Of a stretch of 64,000 nucleotides of DNA, positions 43,396 through 51,923 are shown piece by piece. The notes beneath the pieces were generated by a model. The model was not told the origin of the DNA. It did not search any database and worked only from the letters and a program-made list of their open reading frames with translations. Each line of letters opens with the position of its first letter. The stretch's first letter is position 1. The position numbers were made by a program, and so were the translations under genes. Where the stretch lies: contig SCUS01000053.1 in NCBI GenBank assembly GCA_004297725.1, forward strand, positions 96,619-160,618. Direction: 5' to 3'. This stretch comes from Myxococcaceae bacterium. GTDB lineage: Bacteria > Myxococcota_A > Polyangia > Polyangiales > Ga0077539.

Positions 43396-44791
43396 CGGGA
43401 GCGGGGGGCGTCACGTCCAGCACGATGCGGTTGGCAGGGACGAGGTACTGCGCCGCCACCCGGCGGACGTCGGCGAGGGTCACGGCCAGGTAGCGCTCGA
43501 GCTCGGTGTTCACGATCGACGCGTCGCCGTCGTAGAGCTCGGTCATCCCCAGAAACTGCGCGCGCCCCACCGGCCGCTGAAGCCCGAAGACGAAGCCGGC
43601 GCGGATGTTGTTCTTCGCCTTCTCCAGCTCGCGGGCGGTGATGCCCCGGGCGACCACCTGCGAGACCAGCGCGTCGAGCGCCCGCCGGGCCTCCGCGGGC
43701 TGGTGCCCTCGCGAGCAGATCGCCCACACCGCGAGCAGGTCGGGGCCCCGGCGGTCTTCGGTGTCCACGGAGATCTCCGACAGCAGCTCCTGGTCGCGCA
43801 CCAGGGACCGATAGAGCCGCGACGACTCTCCCCCCCCGAGCACGGTGGCGAGCACCTCCAGGGCGTAGTGATCGGGCGTCCGTCGGGCAGGGATGTGCCA
43901 CGCCACGTGGAAGCCGGGCATCTCGGCGTGCGGGTCGACCATGGACTCGGTGCGCTCCCCGACGGGAGGCTGATAGGCCGTGTCCTGCCACGGCTCGCCG
44001 CGCCGGGTGCGGATGTCACCGAAGTGCCTCCGCACCATCGCGAGCGCCTCGGCCGGGTCGAAGTCCCCGGCGATGGTGAGCACCGCGTTGTCCGGCGCGT
44101 AGAAGCGCGTGTGGAAGGCCCGCACCCGGGCCACCTGCTCGGCCGGAGCGACGCCCGGCATCTCCAGGTCGCGCACGTCGCCGATGGTGCTGTGCGAGTA
44201 CGGGAAATAGCCGTCGTAGAGGATCTCGTCTCGCCGCAGGAACGACAGCATGTACGGGCGGTTCTCGTAGGACTGCCGTCGCTCCTCCATCACCGTGAGC
44301 CGCTGGTTCTCGAAGGCCTCGGCGGTGATGGCGAGCGAGCGCATCCGGTCGGCCTCGAGCCACAGCCCCAGCTCCAGCGCGTGCGCGGGGAGCATCTCGT
44401 AGTAGTTGGTGCGATCTTCCGAGGTGGTGGCGTTGGAGTCGGCGCCGACGCGTGACAGCAGCCGGTCGAACTCGCCCTTCGGGAGGGTCTCGGTGCCTTC
44501 GAACATCAGGTGCTCGAAGAGGTGAGCGAAGCCCGTCTGCCCCTGCGGCTCGACCCGCGCCCCGACGTCGTAATAGATCGCGATGGCCACCGTGGGCACC
44601 GAGCGGTCCGGCGAGAGCACCACCCTGAGGCCGTTCTCCAGGCGCTCTCGCTGCACGGGAATCTGCAGCGCGGAGGGCGCCGCCGGGGCCGCGGGCGCCT
44701 GCGCCGGGACCTGTTGGGAGCCCACCACCCCCGAGAGCACCGACGCCGCCGCGAACAACCACACACCCAGACGACGCGCTGAACGATTCAT
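43358..44791 (-). CDS. Exported M16-family zinc metallopeptidase (PqqL/insulinase-like)
   Basis: A 477-residue protein with signal peptide (MNRSARRLGVWLFAAASVLSG). The inverted zinc motif HxxEH is at 90-94 (AHLFEHLMFEGT), and the distal Glu about 76 residues on is in LTVMEERRQ (Glu169/170). The second, non-catalytic M16 half follows (HVAWHIPARRTPDHYALEVL, VLGGGESSRLYRSLV). Single-chain M16B peptidases of this length act as dimers, often in the periplasm. A TACCTT hexamer lies 10 bases before the ATG. It is divergent from the lipoprotein at 44875. Confidence 0.9.
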   Translation of the reverse strand: MNRSARRLGVWLFAAASVLSGVVGSQQVPAQAPAAPAAPSALQIPVQRERLENGLRVVLSPDRSVPTVAIAIYYDVGARVEPQGQTGFAHLFEHLMFEGTETLPKGEFDRLLSRVGADSNATTSEDRTNYYEMLPAHALELGLWLEADRMRSLAITAEAFENQRLTVMEERRQSYENRPYMLSFLRRDEILYDGYFPYSHSTIGDVRDLEMPGVAPAEQVARVRAFHTRFYAPDNAVLTIAGDFDPAEALAMVRRHFGDIRTRRGEPWQDTAYQPPVGERTESMVDPHAEMPGFHVAWHIPARRTPDHYALEVLATVLGGGESSRLYRSLVRDQELLSEISVDTEDRRGPDLLAVWAICSRGHQPAEARRALDALVSQVVARGITARELEKAKNNIRAGFVFGLQRPVGRAQFLGMTELYDGDASIVNTELERYLAVTLADVRRVAAQYLVPANRIVLDVTPPAPASAAARNPAPSE

Positions 44792-44874
44792 GTCGCGCGC
44801 GAAGGTACCGGCAGCCGCCCCGCGCCGCCAATGGGTCGCGCGATGGCGCTCGAAGGGTGCTAGTTCAGGCCCTC

Positions 44875-45513
44875 GTGACCCCGCGATCACCCGCCCTCCT
44901 CGTCGCCCTGGCGCTCTGCAGCGCGTGCGTCTCGCGCTCTCCCTCGGCCCCGGTCGACGCCTCCTCCGGCGCCGCGGCGGACGTGCGTCCGGCGCGCTCC
45001 ACCCGGCCTGAGCTTCCGCCGATGGTCCCCGACCAGGCCGACGCCCACGCCTGCTTCCCCACGGATTTCGAGACCACCCGCGCTCGCATCCGTGGCGACC
45101 ACCTCGAGCTCTGCGGCCTCACCCGGGGCACGCCGCGGTGCTACTCGGTCGACCCGCTGACCTCCTTCGTGAGGGTCATCGAGGTGTCCGACGCACCCCG
45201 TCAGCGACCGCTGCAGCCCCTCCTCGAGGCGCCCCTCACCCGCTCCGAGGTCTCCACCCGCGGCGCCCGCGCAGACACCCGCGGAGGCACCCTCTCGGTG
45301 CTCTCGGCGAGCGGGCCCGCCCGCACCATCAACGCCCGCTCGGTCGGGCTGGGCTCGCTCGACAACGGCGTGCTCGCGCCGTGGGGCGACGGCTGGTTCA
45401 TCGCGGTCTTCGGCATCCGGGCGCCCGACCTCGGGGCCTCCGCGATCATCGAGACCGGCAAGATCCGGCTCCGCGGCCGGGCGGCCTACAACCCCTGTCC
45501 CCCCGGAACGTGA
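44875..45513 (+). CDS. Hypothetical lipoprotein
   Basis: A 212-residue exported protein with lipobox LCSAC after VTPRSPALLVALALCSAC. The mature part has four Cys (HACFPTD, ELCGLTRGTPRCYSVD and NPCPPGT) that could pair, and a strand-rich middle (GGTLSVLSASGPARTINARS, GWFIAVFGIRAPDL). No family is recognised. The GTG at 44875 is chosen because TAGTTC lies 8 bases before it; a GTG at 44857 is an alternative. Confidence 0.65.
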   Translation: MTPRSPALLVALALCSACVSRSPSAPVDASSGAAADVRPARSTRPELPPMVPDQADAHACFPTDFETTRARIRGDHLELCGLTRGTPRCYSVDPLTSFVRVIEVSDAPRQRPLQPLLEAPLTRSEVSTRGARADTRGGTLSVLSASGPARTINARSVGLGSLDNGVLAPWGDGWFIAVFGIRAPDLGASAIIETGKIRLRGRAAYNPCPPGT

Positions 45514-45546
45514 TCCGTCGACTGTAAGCCCCGCCTCTCCGCGGGC

Positions 45547-45568
45547 GTTCACCCCACCAGAGGTGAAC
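45547..45568 (+). promoter_or_regulatory. Leader hairpin masking the ribosome site of the next gene
   Basis: GTTCACC (45547-45553) and GGTGAAC (45562-45568) form a perfect 7-bp stem with an 8-base loop. The Shine-Dalgarno-like AGAGGTG (45559-45565) is partly inside the 3' arm, so the fold would hide it. The start codon follows 3 bases later. Confidence 0.4.
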
Positions 45569-45571
45569 CCC

Positions 45572-46492
45572 ATGAAGCGCTCCCTGTCACTGCTCCCGCT
45601 CCTCGCCCTCGCCGCCGCCACGGGCTGCGCGGCCCCCTCGCCCTACGTCGTCTCCGCCGGCAGCTACCGCTCGGCCCACGTCGGCACGACGACCGTGGCG
45701 CAGTCGGGCTACGAGCCCTCCGCGCCGCCCGTGGCCTCCGCCTCCGTGACCGCCGAGTCGTCGTCGACGGGTGGCGCCCTCTCCGACGGCGACGGCCCTC
45801 GCGCGCAGCCCTCCTCGCCGCCCACGGAGCTCCCCTCCTCGCTGCGACCCGGGCTCGCGACCCACTGGGGCGAGGACCGCTACTCCACGGTGCGCACCAC
45901 GGCCTTCGAGCGCGCCTCCGAGCGGCCCTTCGACGTCGCGACGCTGCACTACAACGACGCCCGGCTCTCGGCGATGCAGGCGCAGCGAGAGAGCTTCCGA
46001 TGGCTCTCGGTGCACCGTGACGGCATCCGCATCTCGCTGCGGGGTGAGTCCGGCGAGGTGCTCCCCGGCTTCATGAGCGGCGGCGAGGCCTTCGTTATCG
46101 GGCAGCCCGGGCAGCGCTACGCCATCGTGCTGGAGAACCAGACCTCGGCGCGCATCGAGGCGGTGCTGACCGTCGACGGCCTCGACGTCATCAACGGTCA
46201 GCCCGGCAGCACGGACAACCGGGGCTACCTCGTTCGACCGCACGGGAGCATCGTGGTCGAGGGCTTCCGCCGCAGCACCAGCACGGTGGCGGCGTTTCGC
46301 TTCGGCGGGGTCGAAGGGTCCTACGCGGACGAGCGGGGCTCGGCGCGCAACGTGGGCGTCATCGGCGTGGCGCTCTTCGCAGAGCGCGGCGCGACGCTGG
46401 ACCTCGAGGAGAATGAAGTGGAGCTGCGTCGGTCGGCGAACCCGTTTCCAGGCGGGTTCGCGCCTCCGCCGGCCAACCGGCCGTACTACTGA
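45572..46492 (+). CDS. Hypothetical lipoprotein
   Basis: A 306-residue lipoprotein: MKRSLSLLPLLALAAATGC with lipobox ATGC. A Ser/Pro-rich spacer of about 75 residues follows. Then comes a beta-rich domain (WLSVHRDGIRISLRGESGEVLPGF, RYAIVLENQTSARIEAVLTV, GSIVVEGFRRSTSTVAAFRFG). It ends with PFPGGFAPPPANRPYY. I do not recognise a named family, although similar lipoproteins with an EAVLTVDGLDV-type strand occur widely in proteobacteria. The ATG at 45572 is favoured over the GTG at 45563 by the ribosome-site spacing. Confidence 0.7.
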   Translation: MKRSLSLLPLLALAAATGCAAPSPYVVSAGSYRSAHVGTTTVAQSGYEPSAPPVASASVTAESSSTGGALSDGDGPRAQPSSPPTELPSSLRPGLATHWGEDRYSTVRTTAFERASERPFDVATLHYNDARLSAMQAQRESFRWLSVHRDGIRISLRGESGEVLPGFMSGGEAFVIGQPGQRYAIVLENQTSARIEAVLTVDGLDVINGQPGSTDNRGYLVRPHGSIVVEGFRRSTSTVAAFRFGGVEGSYADERGSARNVGVIGVALFAERGATLDLEENEVELRRSANPFPGGFAPPPANRPYY

Positions 46493-46505
46493 CCGGGGCC
46501 GAGCA

Positions 46506-46976
46506 TCAGTCGCGGAGCTGCTGCGCGAGGTAGTTCTGCTCGCCGATCTGGCCGATGAGGCCGAGCTGCGTCTCGAGCCAGTCGGCGTGCTCCTCCTCGC
46601 TCACCAGGATGTCCTTGAGCAGGGCCTCGGTGCCGTTGTCGCCGAGGTCGCGGCAGAGCTTCACGCCGTCGTTGAGGCGCTGAAGCGCGTCCTTCTCGAG
46701 CTGCAGGTCGAGCTGAAACTGCTCCGGAACGCTCTCCCCGACGTTGACCTTGCTGAGCCGCTGGAGGTTGGGAACGCCCTCCAGGTACAGAATCCGTTCG
46801 ATGATCCTGTCGGCGTGCTTCATCTCGTCGATGGACTCCTTCTTCACGTAGTCCGCCAGACGCAGGTAGCCCCAATTGCGGCACATCTTGGCGTGAATGA
46901 AATACTCGTTGATGGCAGTGAGCTCTGCCGTCAGCACTGCATTGAGCAGATCGATGATCGCCGCTTGACCCTTCAT
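46506..46976 (-). CDS. bfr: Bacterioferritin
   Basis: An iron-storage four-helix protein of 156 residues. The ferroxidase ligands are in [31 protein letters not shown] and [13 protein letters not shown]. The Met in DEMKHAD corresponds to the haem-binding Met52 of E. coli Bfr, so haem can be bound at the dimer interface. It lies 83 bases downstream of bfd on the same strand. A tail of [10 protein letters not shown] is standard. Confidence 0.95.
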   Translation of the reverse strand: MKGQAAIIDLLNAVLTAELTAINEYFIHAKMCRNWGYLRLADYVKKESIDEMKHADRIIERILYLEGVPNLQRLSKVNVGESVPEQFQLDLQLEKDALQRLNDGVKLCRDLGDNGTEALLKDILVSEEEHADWLETQLGLIGQIGEQNYLAQQLRD

Positions 46977-47059
46977 GGAGACCTCCAGGCGATGGATGGT
47001 TACCTGAGGCCGGGCCGTCGAGCGTGGGAAATGCTCACCCCGGAGGGTGATTGGCGTTC

Positions 47060-47269
47060 TCAGCCGGTCATCAGCATCGGCAGCCGGGAGCGGCTCCGGA
47101 CCTCCGAGGGGAGCGTGTCTTCGATGAGCTCGTCGATGGCATCGCGGCACGAGCCGCAGTCCGTCCCCGCGCCGCAGGCCGCGCCCACCGCGTCGACGGT
47201 CTCCGCACCCTCGCGAATGACGGACCTGATCTTCTTGCAGGGAATCCCGTGGCAGACGCAAACGATCAT
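47060..47269 (-). CDS. bfd: Bacterioferritin-associated [2Fe-2S] ferredoxin
   Basis: A 69-residue protein that delivers electrons to Bfr for iron release. The four cluster cysteines are Cys4 and Cys6 in MIVCVCHG and the pair in [10 protein letters not shown]. The Cys-rich segment differs slightly from E. coli Bfd in having an extra Cys (GIPCKK). The ATG at 47269 has GGAG 11 bases upstream. It is first in a bfd-bfr operon behind a strong promoter. Confidence 0.93.
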   Translation of the reverse strand: MIVCVCHGIPCKKIRSVIREGAETVDAVGAACGAGTDCGSCRDAIDELIEDTLPSEVRSRSRLPMLMTG

Positions 47270-47302
47270 CGGGAGCACATCTCCAGGTAGAAGGTGACCC
47301 CT

Positions 47303-47331
47303 GTTATAGTGAGATCAGTTATCGTTTTCAA
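47303..47331 (-). promoter_or_regulatory. Near-consensus sigma-70 promoter of bfd-bfr
   Basis: Read on the minus strand: TTGAAA, 17 bases, TATAAC. The element stands out as an AT-rich island in GC-rich DNA. The spacer contains GATAACTGATCTCACTATAAC, which partly resembles a Fur box (GATAAT repeats), so iron control is plausible but not proven. The leader to the bfd ATG is about 26 bases from the expected transcription start. Confidence 0.7.
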
Positions 47332-47442
47332 GCCCCCCCATGGCCGGGCAGCGGGATGGCGGCGCGGCGAAGGGTTGAGGTAGTCTGCGGCGGTGCGCAG
47401 GGCGGAACGAGTGAAGCCGTACGGCGGAGCGAGAAGCCCGTC

Positions 47443-48984
47443 ATGACGTCCGCCGAGCGTCGTTCGAAGCTGCTGCGCGAGGGGCCCGACCCCCTCGTTG
47501 GCCAGATGGTGAACGGCAAGTTCCGCATCATCGAGGAGGTCGCCGCCGGGGGGATGGGGAAGATCTACCGCGCCGAGCAGCTCCCGCTCGGCCGGGTGGT
47601 GGCGGTGAAGGTGCTCCACACCCGCTACACGGAGACGCAGGACGACCCGGCGTTTCAGAAGCGCTTCTTCCTCGAGGCGAGCATCCTGTCGCGGCTCCAG
47701 CACCCGAACATCGTCACGGTCTTCGACTACGGGCGCATCGAGGGTCTGGCCGAGGAGGCCTTCTTCATGGCGATGGAGTTTCTCCCCGGGGAGACGCTCC
47801 ACCGTCGGCTGAAGCGCGAGGGCGCCCTCAACGCCGAGGCCACCGTGGCCATCGTCCGGCAGATCGCGAAGGGGCTCCGCGAGGCGCACCGGCAGGGGGT
47901 GGTGCACCGTGACCTCAAGCCCTCCAACGTGATGCTCGTGCCCGACGAGTCCGGCGAGGAGACCATCAAGATCCTCGATTTCGGCCTGGTGAAGGTGCTC
48001 CGCGACGACTCCGAAGAGCTCACCAAGGAGGGCTCCTTCCTCGGCTCGCCCCGGTACATGTCCCCCGAGCAGATCGCCCACGGCCGGGTCGACCTCCGCA
48101 CGGACATCTATTCGCTGGGGGTGATCCTCTACCAGTGCCTCTGCGGTCGGCCGCCCTTCGAGGCCGACAACGCGGTGCACATCCTCATGGCCCACCTTCA
48201 CACGCCGGTGCCGCCCTTCCATGAGCGCAACCCCGCGGTGGTGGTCCCCGAGCCGCTGGGCGCGCTGGCGATGCTCTGCCTGGAGAAGCAGCCCGAGCGA
48301 CGACCGGCCACCATGGACGACTTCCTCGTGGCGCTGCGGCAGTGCGAGCAGTCCCTCGGACTCCCGGGCTCGGGGATGTTCACCGAGCGCTCGATGCCCT
48401 CCGGGCGGCGGCCGACGATTCCTCCGCTGGCCCCCACCGACATGCTGCCCGCGGCCCATTCCCCGCCCGCGTCGCGGCGTCCGCTGGCCCTCGTCATCGG
48501 CGTCATCGGGCTCGCCACCCTCGGGCTCGCCGTGGGGATCCTCTTCCAGTCGAGGCTGTCGCCGCCCGCCGTCGCGCCCCCCTCCGCCGCGGCCCCCGCC
48601 GCGCCTCCTCGCGCTCCCTCGACCCCTGCGCCCTATCGACTGGAGATCGACTCCGTCCCTCCGGGCGCTGCGGTCGTCGAGGGGGGCAACGTCCTCGGCG
48701 TGACCCCCATCGGAGTGATGATCGACAGCGCCTCCGTGGCCTCGTCGCCGCGACGCTTCGTGCTGCGCCTCCCGGGTCACCGGCCCTACGAGCTCAGCGC
48801 CGGTCCCTCCCACGAGCCCTCGGTCCGCACGGTGGCGACGCTGGTGGCGGACGAGGTGCAGGTCGTCCAGACCCCCGTCGCCCCGAGCGCTCCGCGCCCC
48901 GTGCACGCCGAACCTCGTGGCCGTCGACCTCCGCGTCCTCCGGTCAACCCGTCGGGTGACTCCGACATCCGACTGCATCGGTGA
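47443..48984 (+). CDS. Transmembrane Ser/Thr protein kinase with PEGA-like tail
   Basis: A 513-residue Hanks-type kinase. The kinase domain is at about 26-300: AAGGMGKIYRA loop, Lys56 in VAVKVLH, HRDLKPSN (155-162), DFG (179-181) and SPEQ. One membrane helix lies near 347-368 (PLALVIGVIGLATLGLAVGILF). It is followed by an Ala/Pro spacer and a PEGA-type domain (YRLEIDSVPPGAAVVEGGNVLGVTP), ending in a basic tail. All catalytic residues are present. The next gene starts 5 bases later and also carries PEGA repeats, so the two probably work together. The ATG at 47443 follows a Shine-Dalgarno-poor leader. Confidence 0.92.
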   Translation: MTSAERRSKLLREGPDPLVGQMVNGKFRIIEEVAAGGMGKIYRAEQLPLGRVVAVKVLHTRYTETQDDPAFQKRFFLEASILSRLQHPNIVTVFDYGRIEGLAEEAFFMAMEFLPGETLHRRLKREGALNAEATVAIVRQIAKGLREAHRQGVVHRDLKPSNVMLVPDESGEETIKILDFGLVKVLRDDSEELTKEGSFLGSPRYMSPEQIAHGRVDLRTDIYSLGVILYQCLCGRPPFEADNAVHILMAHLHTPVPPFHERNPAVVVPEPLGALAMLCLEKQPERRPATMDDFLVALRQCEQSLGLPGSGMFTERSMPSGRRPTIPPLAPTDMLPAAHSPPASRRPLALVIGVIGLATLGLAVGILFQSRLSPPAVAPPSAAAPAAPPRAPSTPAPYRLEIDSVPPGAAVVEGGNVLGVTPIGVMIDSASVASSPRRFVLRLPGHRPYELSAGPSHEPSVRTVATLVADEVQVVQTPVAPSAPRPVHAEPRGRRPPRPPVNPSGDSDIRLHR

Positions 48985-48989
48985 ACCCC

Positions 48990-51917
48990 ATGACCCGCGC
49001 TCCCTCCCGCCGAAGCCCACGCTGGGCCTTGGCGATCGTCCTCGCCGCATCCGCTCCCCTCCGCGCCGACGACCTCGCCGACGAGGCCGACCTGCAGTTC
49101 GAGCTCGGCGCCGACCGCTACCGCCGCGGTGACTTCCGCGAGGCGCTGGAGCACTTCCTCGCCTCCAACCGCCTCGTGCCCAACCGCAACGTCCTCTTCA
49201 ACATCGCGCGCAGCTACGAGCAGCTCACCCGATACCCCGACGCCCATCGGTACTACACCCAGGCGCTGGGGAGCGAGACCGACCCCGGGGCGCGCGCCAA
49301 CATCGAGGCCGCGCTCCGCCGGGTCAGCCCCTACGTCGCCGCGCTGCGCGTCACCACCACGCCGCCTGGAGCGACGCTCTACATCGACCGCAGGGACCTC
49401 GGGCCCCGCGGCGTGAGCCCTCGGGTGCTGGCCTTCCAGCCGGGGCGCGTGCGGGTGATCGCGGAGCTCGAAGGCCACGAGCCCGTCACCGTCGAGGGCG
49501 TCGACCTGCGGTTGGGCGTCGAGACCCCGGTGGTGCTCTCGATGCGGCGCATCCTCGGTCGGGTGCACGTGGAGGGAAACGTCCGCGGCGCCTCGGTGCG
49601 CGTGGACGACGCCAGCGGCCCGGTGGTGGGAGCGGTCCCCTGTGACCTCGAGCTGCCTCCCGGTCGGCGCACGCTGCACCTCTCCGCCGAGGGCTACCGC
49701 CCGCTCGCGGAGGTCGTGGACGTGGCGGCGAGGGACACCCGCAGCGTCACCCTCGCCCTGACCCCGGTGACCGGGAGCGTGGTGATCAGCGCGGACGAGC
49801 GCGACGCGCTGGTGGAGATCGACGGCCGGCCGGTGGGCTTCACGCCCGCCGTCGTGGACGCCCAGGTGGGACGGCGCCGGGTGCGCGTCTCGCGCGCCGG
49901 GTTTCGCACCATCGAGCAGACCGTCTCCGTCACCGAAGGGGCCCAGACGCGCCTCGACCTCGCGCTTCGACAGGTCGAGGAGGTCACCGCGGCGTCGCGC
50001 GCGGCCGAGGCCGTGGAGGACGCGCCGAGCTCGGTGAGCATCATCTCCGGGGCCGAGCTCCGGGCGATGGCCTACCCCACGGTCACCGAGGCGCTGCGGG
50101 GCACGCGAGGGATCTTCCTCTCCGACGATCGCAACTACCCCACGGTGGGCTTTCGCGGGTACGGCCGCCCGGGCGACTACGGCAACCGGGTGCTGGTGCT
50201 GCTCGACGGCGCGCCGATGAACGACAGCTGGCTCAACTCGGCCTACCTCGGCTACGACCTGCGCACGGACCTCGAAGACCTCGCGCGCATCGAGGTGGTG
50301 CGGGGCCCAGGCTCGGTGCTCTACGGCACCGGCGCCTTCTCGGGCGTGGTCAACCTGGTGAGCCGAGGACGCGAGGAGCCCACCGGCGTCGAGGGCACCC
50401 TCTCGACCAACCAGGAGGGCGTCGCCCGCGCTCGCGTGATGGGGCGGTACCGCGCCAACGCCCACTCCGGGGTGTGGGCCTCGGTCTCCGGCGCGCGCAG
50501 CCCGGGCCGCGACATCGCCCTGCCGGAGCTCGCGGGCCCTGGCTTCGACGGCACCGCGCGAGGGGCCGACGGCTTCGAGAGCGGCACCCTCCTCGGTCGG
50601 GCGTGGTACCGCGCGCTCTCGATGCAATGGTCCCTTCATTCGAGAAGGAAGGACCTCCCCGGCGGCGCGTACGACACCGTCCCGGGGCTCGCCGGCACCT
50701 ACCTGGCCGACACCCGCGGGCTGCTGGAGTTGCGCTTCGATCCGAGGCTCTCGGATACGGCGCAGCTCCTCACCCGCCTCTCGCTCAACCACTACGCCTA
50801 CCGGAGCGTGCTGAGGCACACCGACGACCCGACCAACCCCGGTCGGGAGACCTTCAACGGCACCTGGATCGACGGCGAGATCCGCGGCGCCTTCGAGGTC
50901 GCCCGGGGGCTGCGGCTCAACGTGGGAGCCCAGGGCCAGTACCACCTCGACGCCACGCAGACCTCCGCGCTCGTCCGGGAGGATCGCATGCGCCTGCCGA
51001 TGGACTTCCGCGACTCGCGGACCTTCGGCATCGCCGCGGGCTACGCCACCGCCGAGTGGGCGCCGAGCGAGCAGGTGCGGGTGTCCGGCGCGTTTCGCGG
51101 CGAGTACTTCAGCACCATCGGGAGGGCGCTCCCGGCGCCCCGGCTGGCGCTGATCATCCGACCCTACGCGGGCGGCAACCTCAAGCTGATGGCCGGTCGC
51201 GCCTTCCGCGTGCCGAGCATCTACGAGCTCTATTACAACGACGGCGGGCAGACCCAGGAGCCCTCTCCAGGTCTTCTCCCGGAGACCGTCTGGTCGGGCG
51301 AGGTGGAGTTCTCGCACCGCATCGGATCAGCGTGGACGGCCCTCGTCAGCGGCTACGCCAACTACCTCGACAACCTCATCGCGCTCCGGGAGTCGACGGC
51401 CAACCCGGCGCTGATCCGGTACGAGAACACCCGCGCGCCGGTGCTCACCCTCGGCGGCGAGGCCGAGCTGCGGCGGGAGTGGCGCCAGGGGTGGATGGTG
51501 AGCGCCAGCTATTCGTTCCAGCGCTCGCGGTACATCGTCGAGGCCAGCAGCCGGCCGCAGGACGCCCTGCGCGAGGTGCCCAACGCGCCGGAGCACCTCT
51601 TCTCCGTGCGCGCCGCGGTGCCCGTGGTGCCCGAGCTCTTCACCCTGATGTCCCGACTCACCGTCGAGGGCCCGCGCTTCGATCGCTTCGACCGGGGAAC
51701 CGACCCGGCGCAGGGGCGCACCGACCCCGGAGTCGTGTGGGACGTCGCCCTCTCCGGGCGCGTCGAGCGCTGGGGCGTGCGCTACGCCGTCGGCGTCTAC
51801 AACGTCTTCGACTGGCGGCACGTCACCCCCGTGAGCGGCGAGTTCGACGAGCGGCTGCGGTCGATGCCGCAGCTCGGCCGCAGCTTCCTCTTCAGCGCGA
51901 CCGTCGCCACCCGCTGA
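48990..51917 (+). CDS. TonB-dependent receptor with N-terminal TPR and PEGA repeats
   Basis: A 975-residue outer-membrane receptor with an unusual front end. Signal peptide: MTRAPSRRSPRWALAIVLAA. Then TPR helices at about 35-110 (FELGADRYRRGDFREALEHF, FNIARSYEQLTRYPDAHRYY). Then three PEGA-like repeats at about 120-330 (VTTTPPGATLYIDRRDLGPR, VHVEGNVRGASVRVDD, VISADERDALVEIDGRPVG). The plug domain begins near 335 (EDAPSSVSIISGAELRAMAY) with GFRGYGRPGDYGNRVLVLLDG and VRGPGSVLYGTGAFSGVVN. The barrel runs to the C-terminus and ends FSATVATR, close to the usual terminal aromatic rule. It is translated directly after the kinase. The ligand is unknown. Confidence 0.87.
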   Translation: MTRAPSRRSPRWALAIVLAASAPLRADDLADEADLQFELGADRYRRGDFREALEHFLASNRLVPNRNVLFNIARSYEQLTRYPDAHRYYTQALGSETDPGARANIEAALRRVSPYVAALRVTTTPPGATLYIDRRDLGPRGVSPRVLAFQPGRVRVIAELEGHEPVTVEGVDLRLGVETPVVLSMRRILGRVHVEGNVRGASVRVDDASGPVVGAVPCDLELPPGRRTLHLSAEGYRPLAEVVDVAARDTRSVTLALTPVTGSVVISADERDALVEIDGRPVGFTPAVVDAQVGRRRVRVSRAGFRTIEQTVSVTEGAQTRLDLALRQVEEVTAASRAAEAVEDAPSSVSIISGAELRAMAYPTVTEALRGTRGIFLSDDRNYPTVGFRGYGRPGDYGNRVLVLLDGAPMNDSWLNSAYLGYDLRTDLEDLARIEVVRGPGSVLYGTGAFSGVVNLVSRGREEPTGVEGTLSTNQEGVARARVMGRYRANAHSGVWASVSGARSPGRDIALPELAGPGFDGTARGADGFESGTLLGRAWYRALSMQWSLHSRRKDLPGGAYDTVPGLAGTYLADTRGLLELRFDPRLSDTAQLLTRLSLNHYAYRSVLRHTDDPTNPGRETFNGTWIDGEIRGAFEVARGLRLNVGAQGQYHLDATQTSALVREDRMRLPMDFRDSRTFGIAAGYATAEWAPSEQVRVSGAFRGEYFSTIGRALPAPRLALIIRPYAGGNLKLMAGRAFRVPSIYELYYNDGGQTQEPSPGLLPETVWSGEVEFSHRIGSAWTALVSGYANYLDNLIALRESTANPALIRYENTRAPVLTLGGEAELRREWRQGWMVSASYSFQRSRYIVEASSRPQDALREVPNAPEHLFSVRAAVPVVPELFTLMSRLTVEGPRFDRFDRGTDPAQGRTDPGVVWDVALSGRVERWGVRYAVGVYNVFDWRHVTPVSGEFDERLRSMPQLGRSFLFSATVATR

Positions 51918-51923
51918 TCGCCC

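Noticed and set aside
48786..51317. A minus-strand open frame over the TonB receptor gene
   Set aside because: Antisense shadow; the plus-strand product has a signal peptide, plug and barrel motifs.
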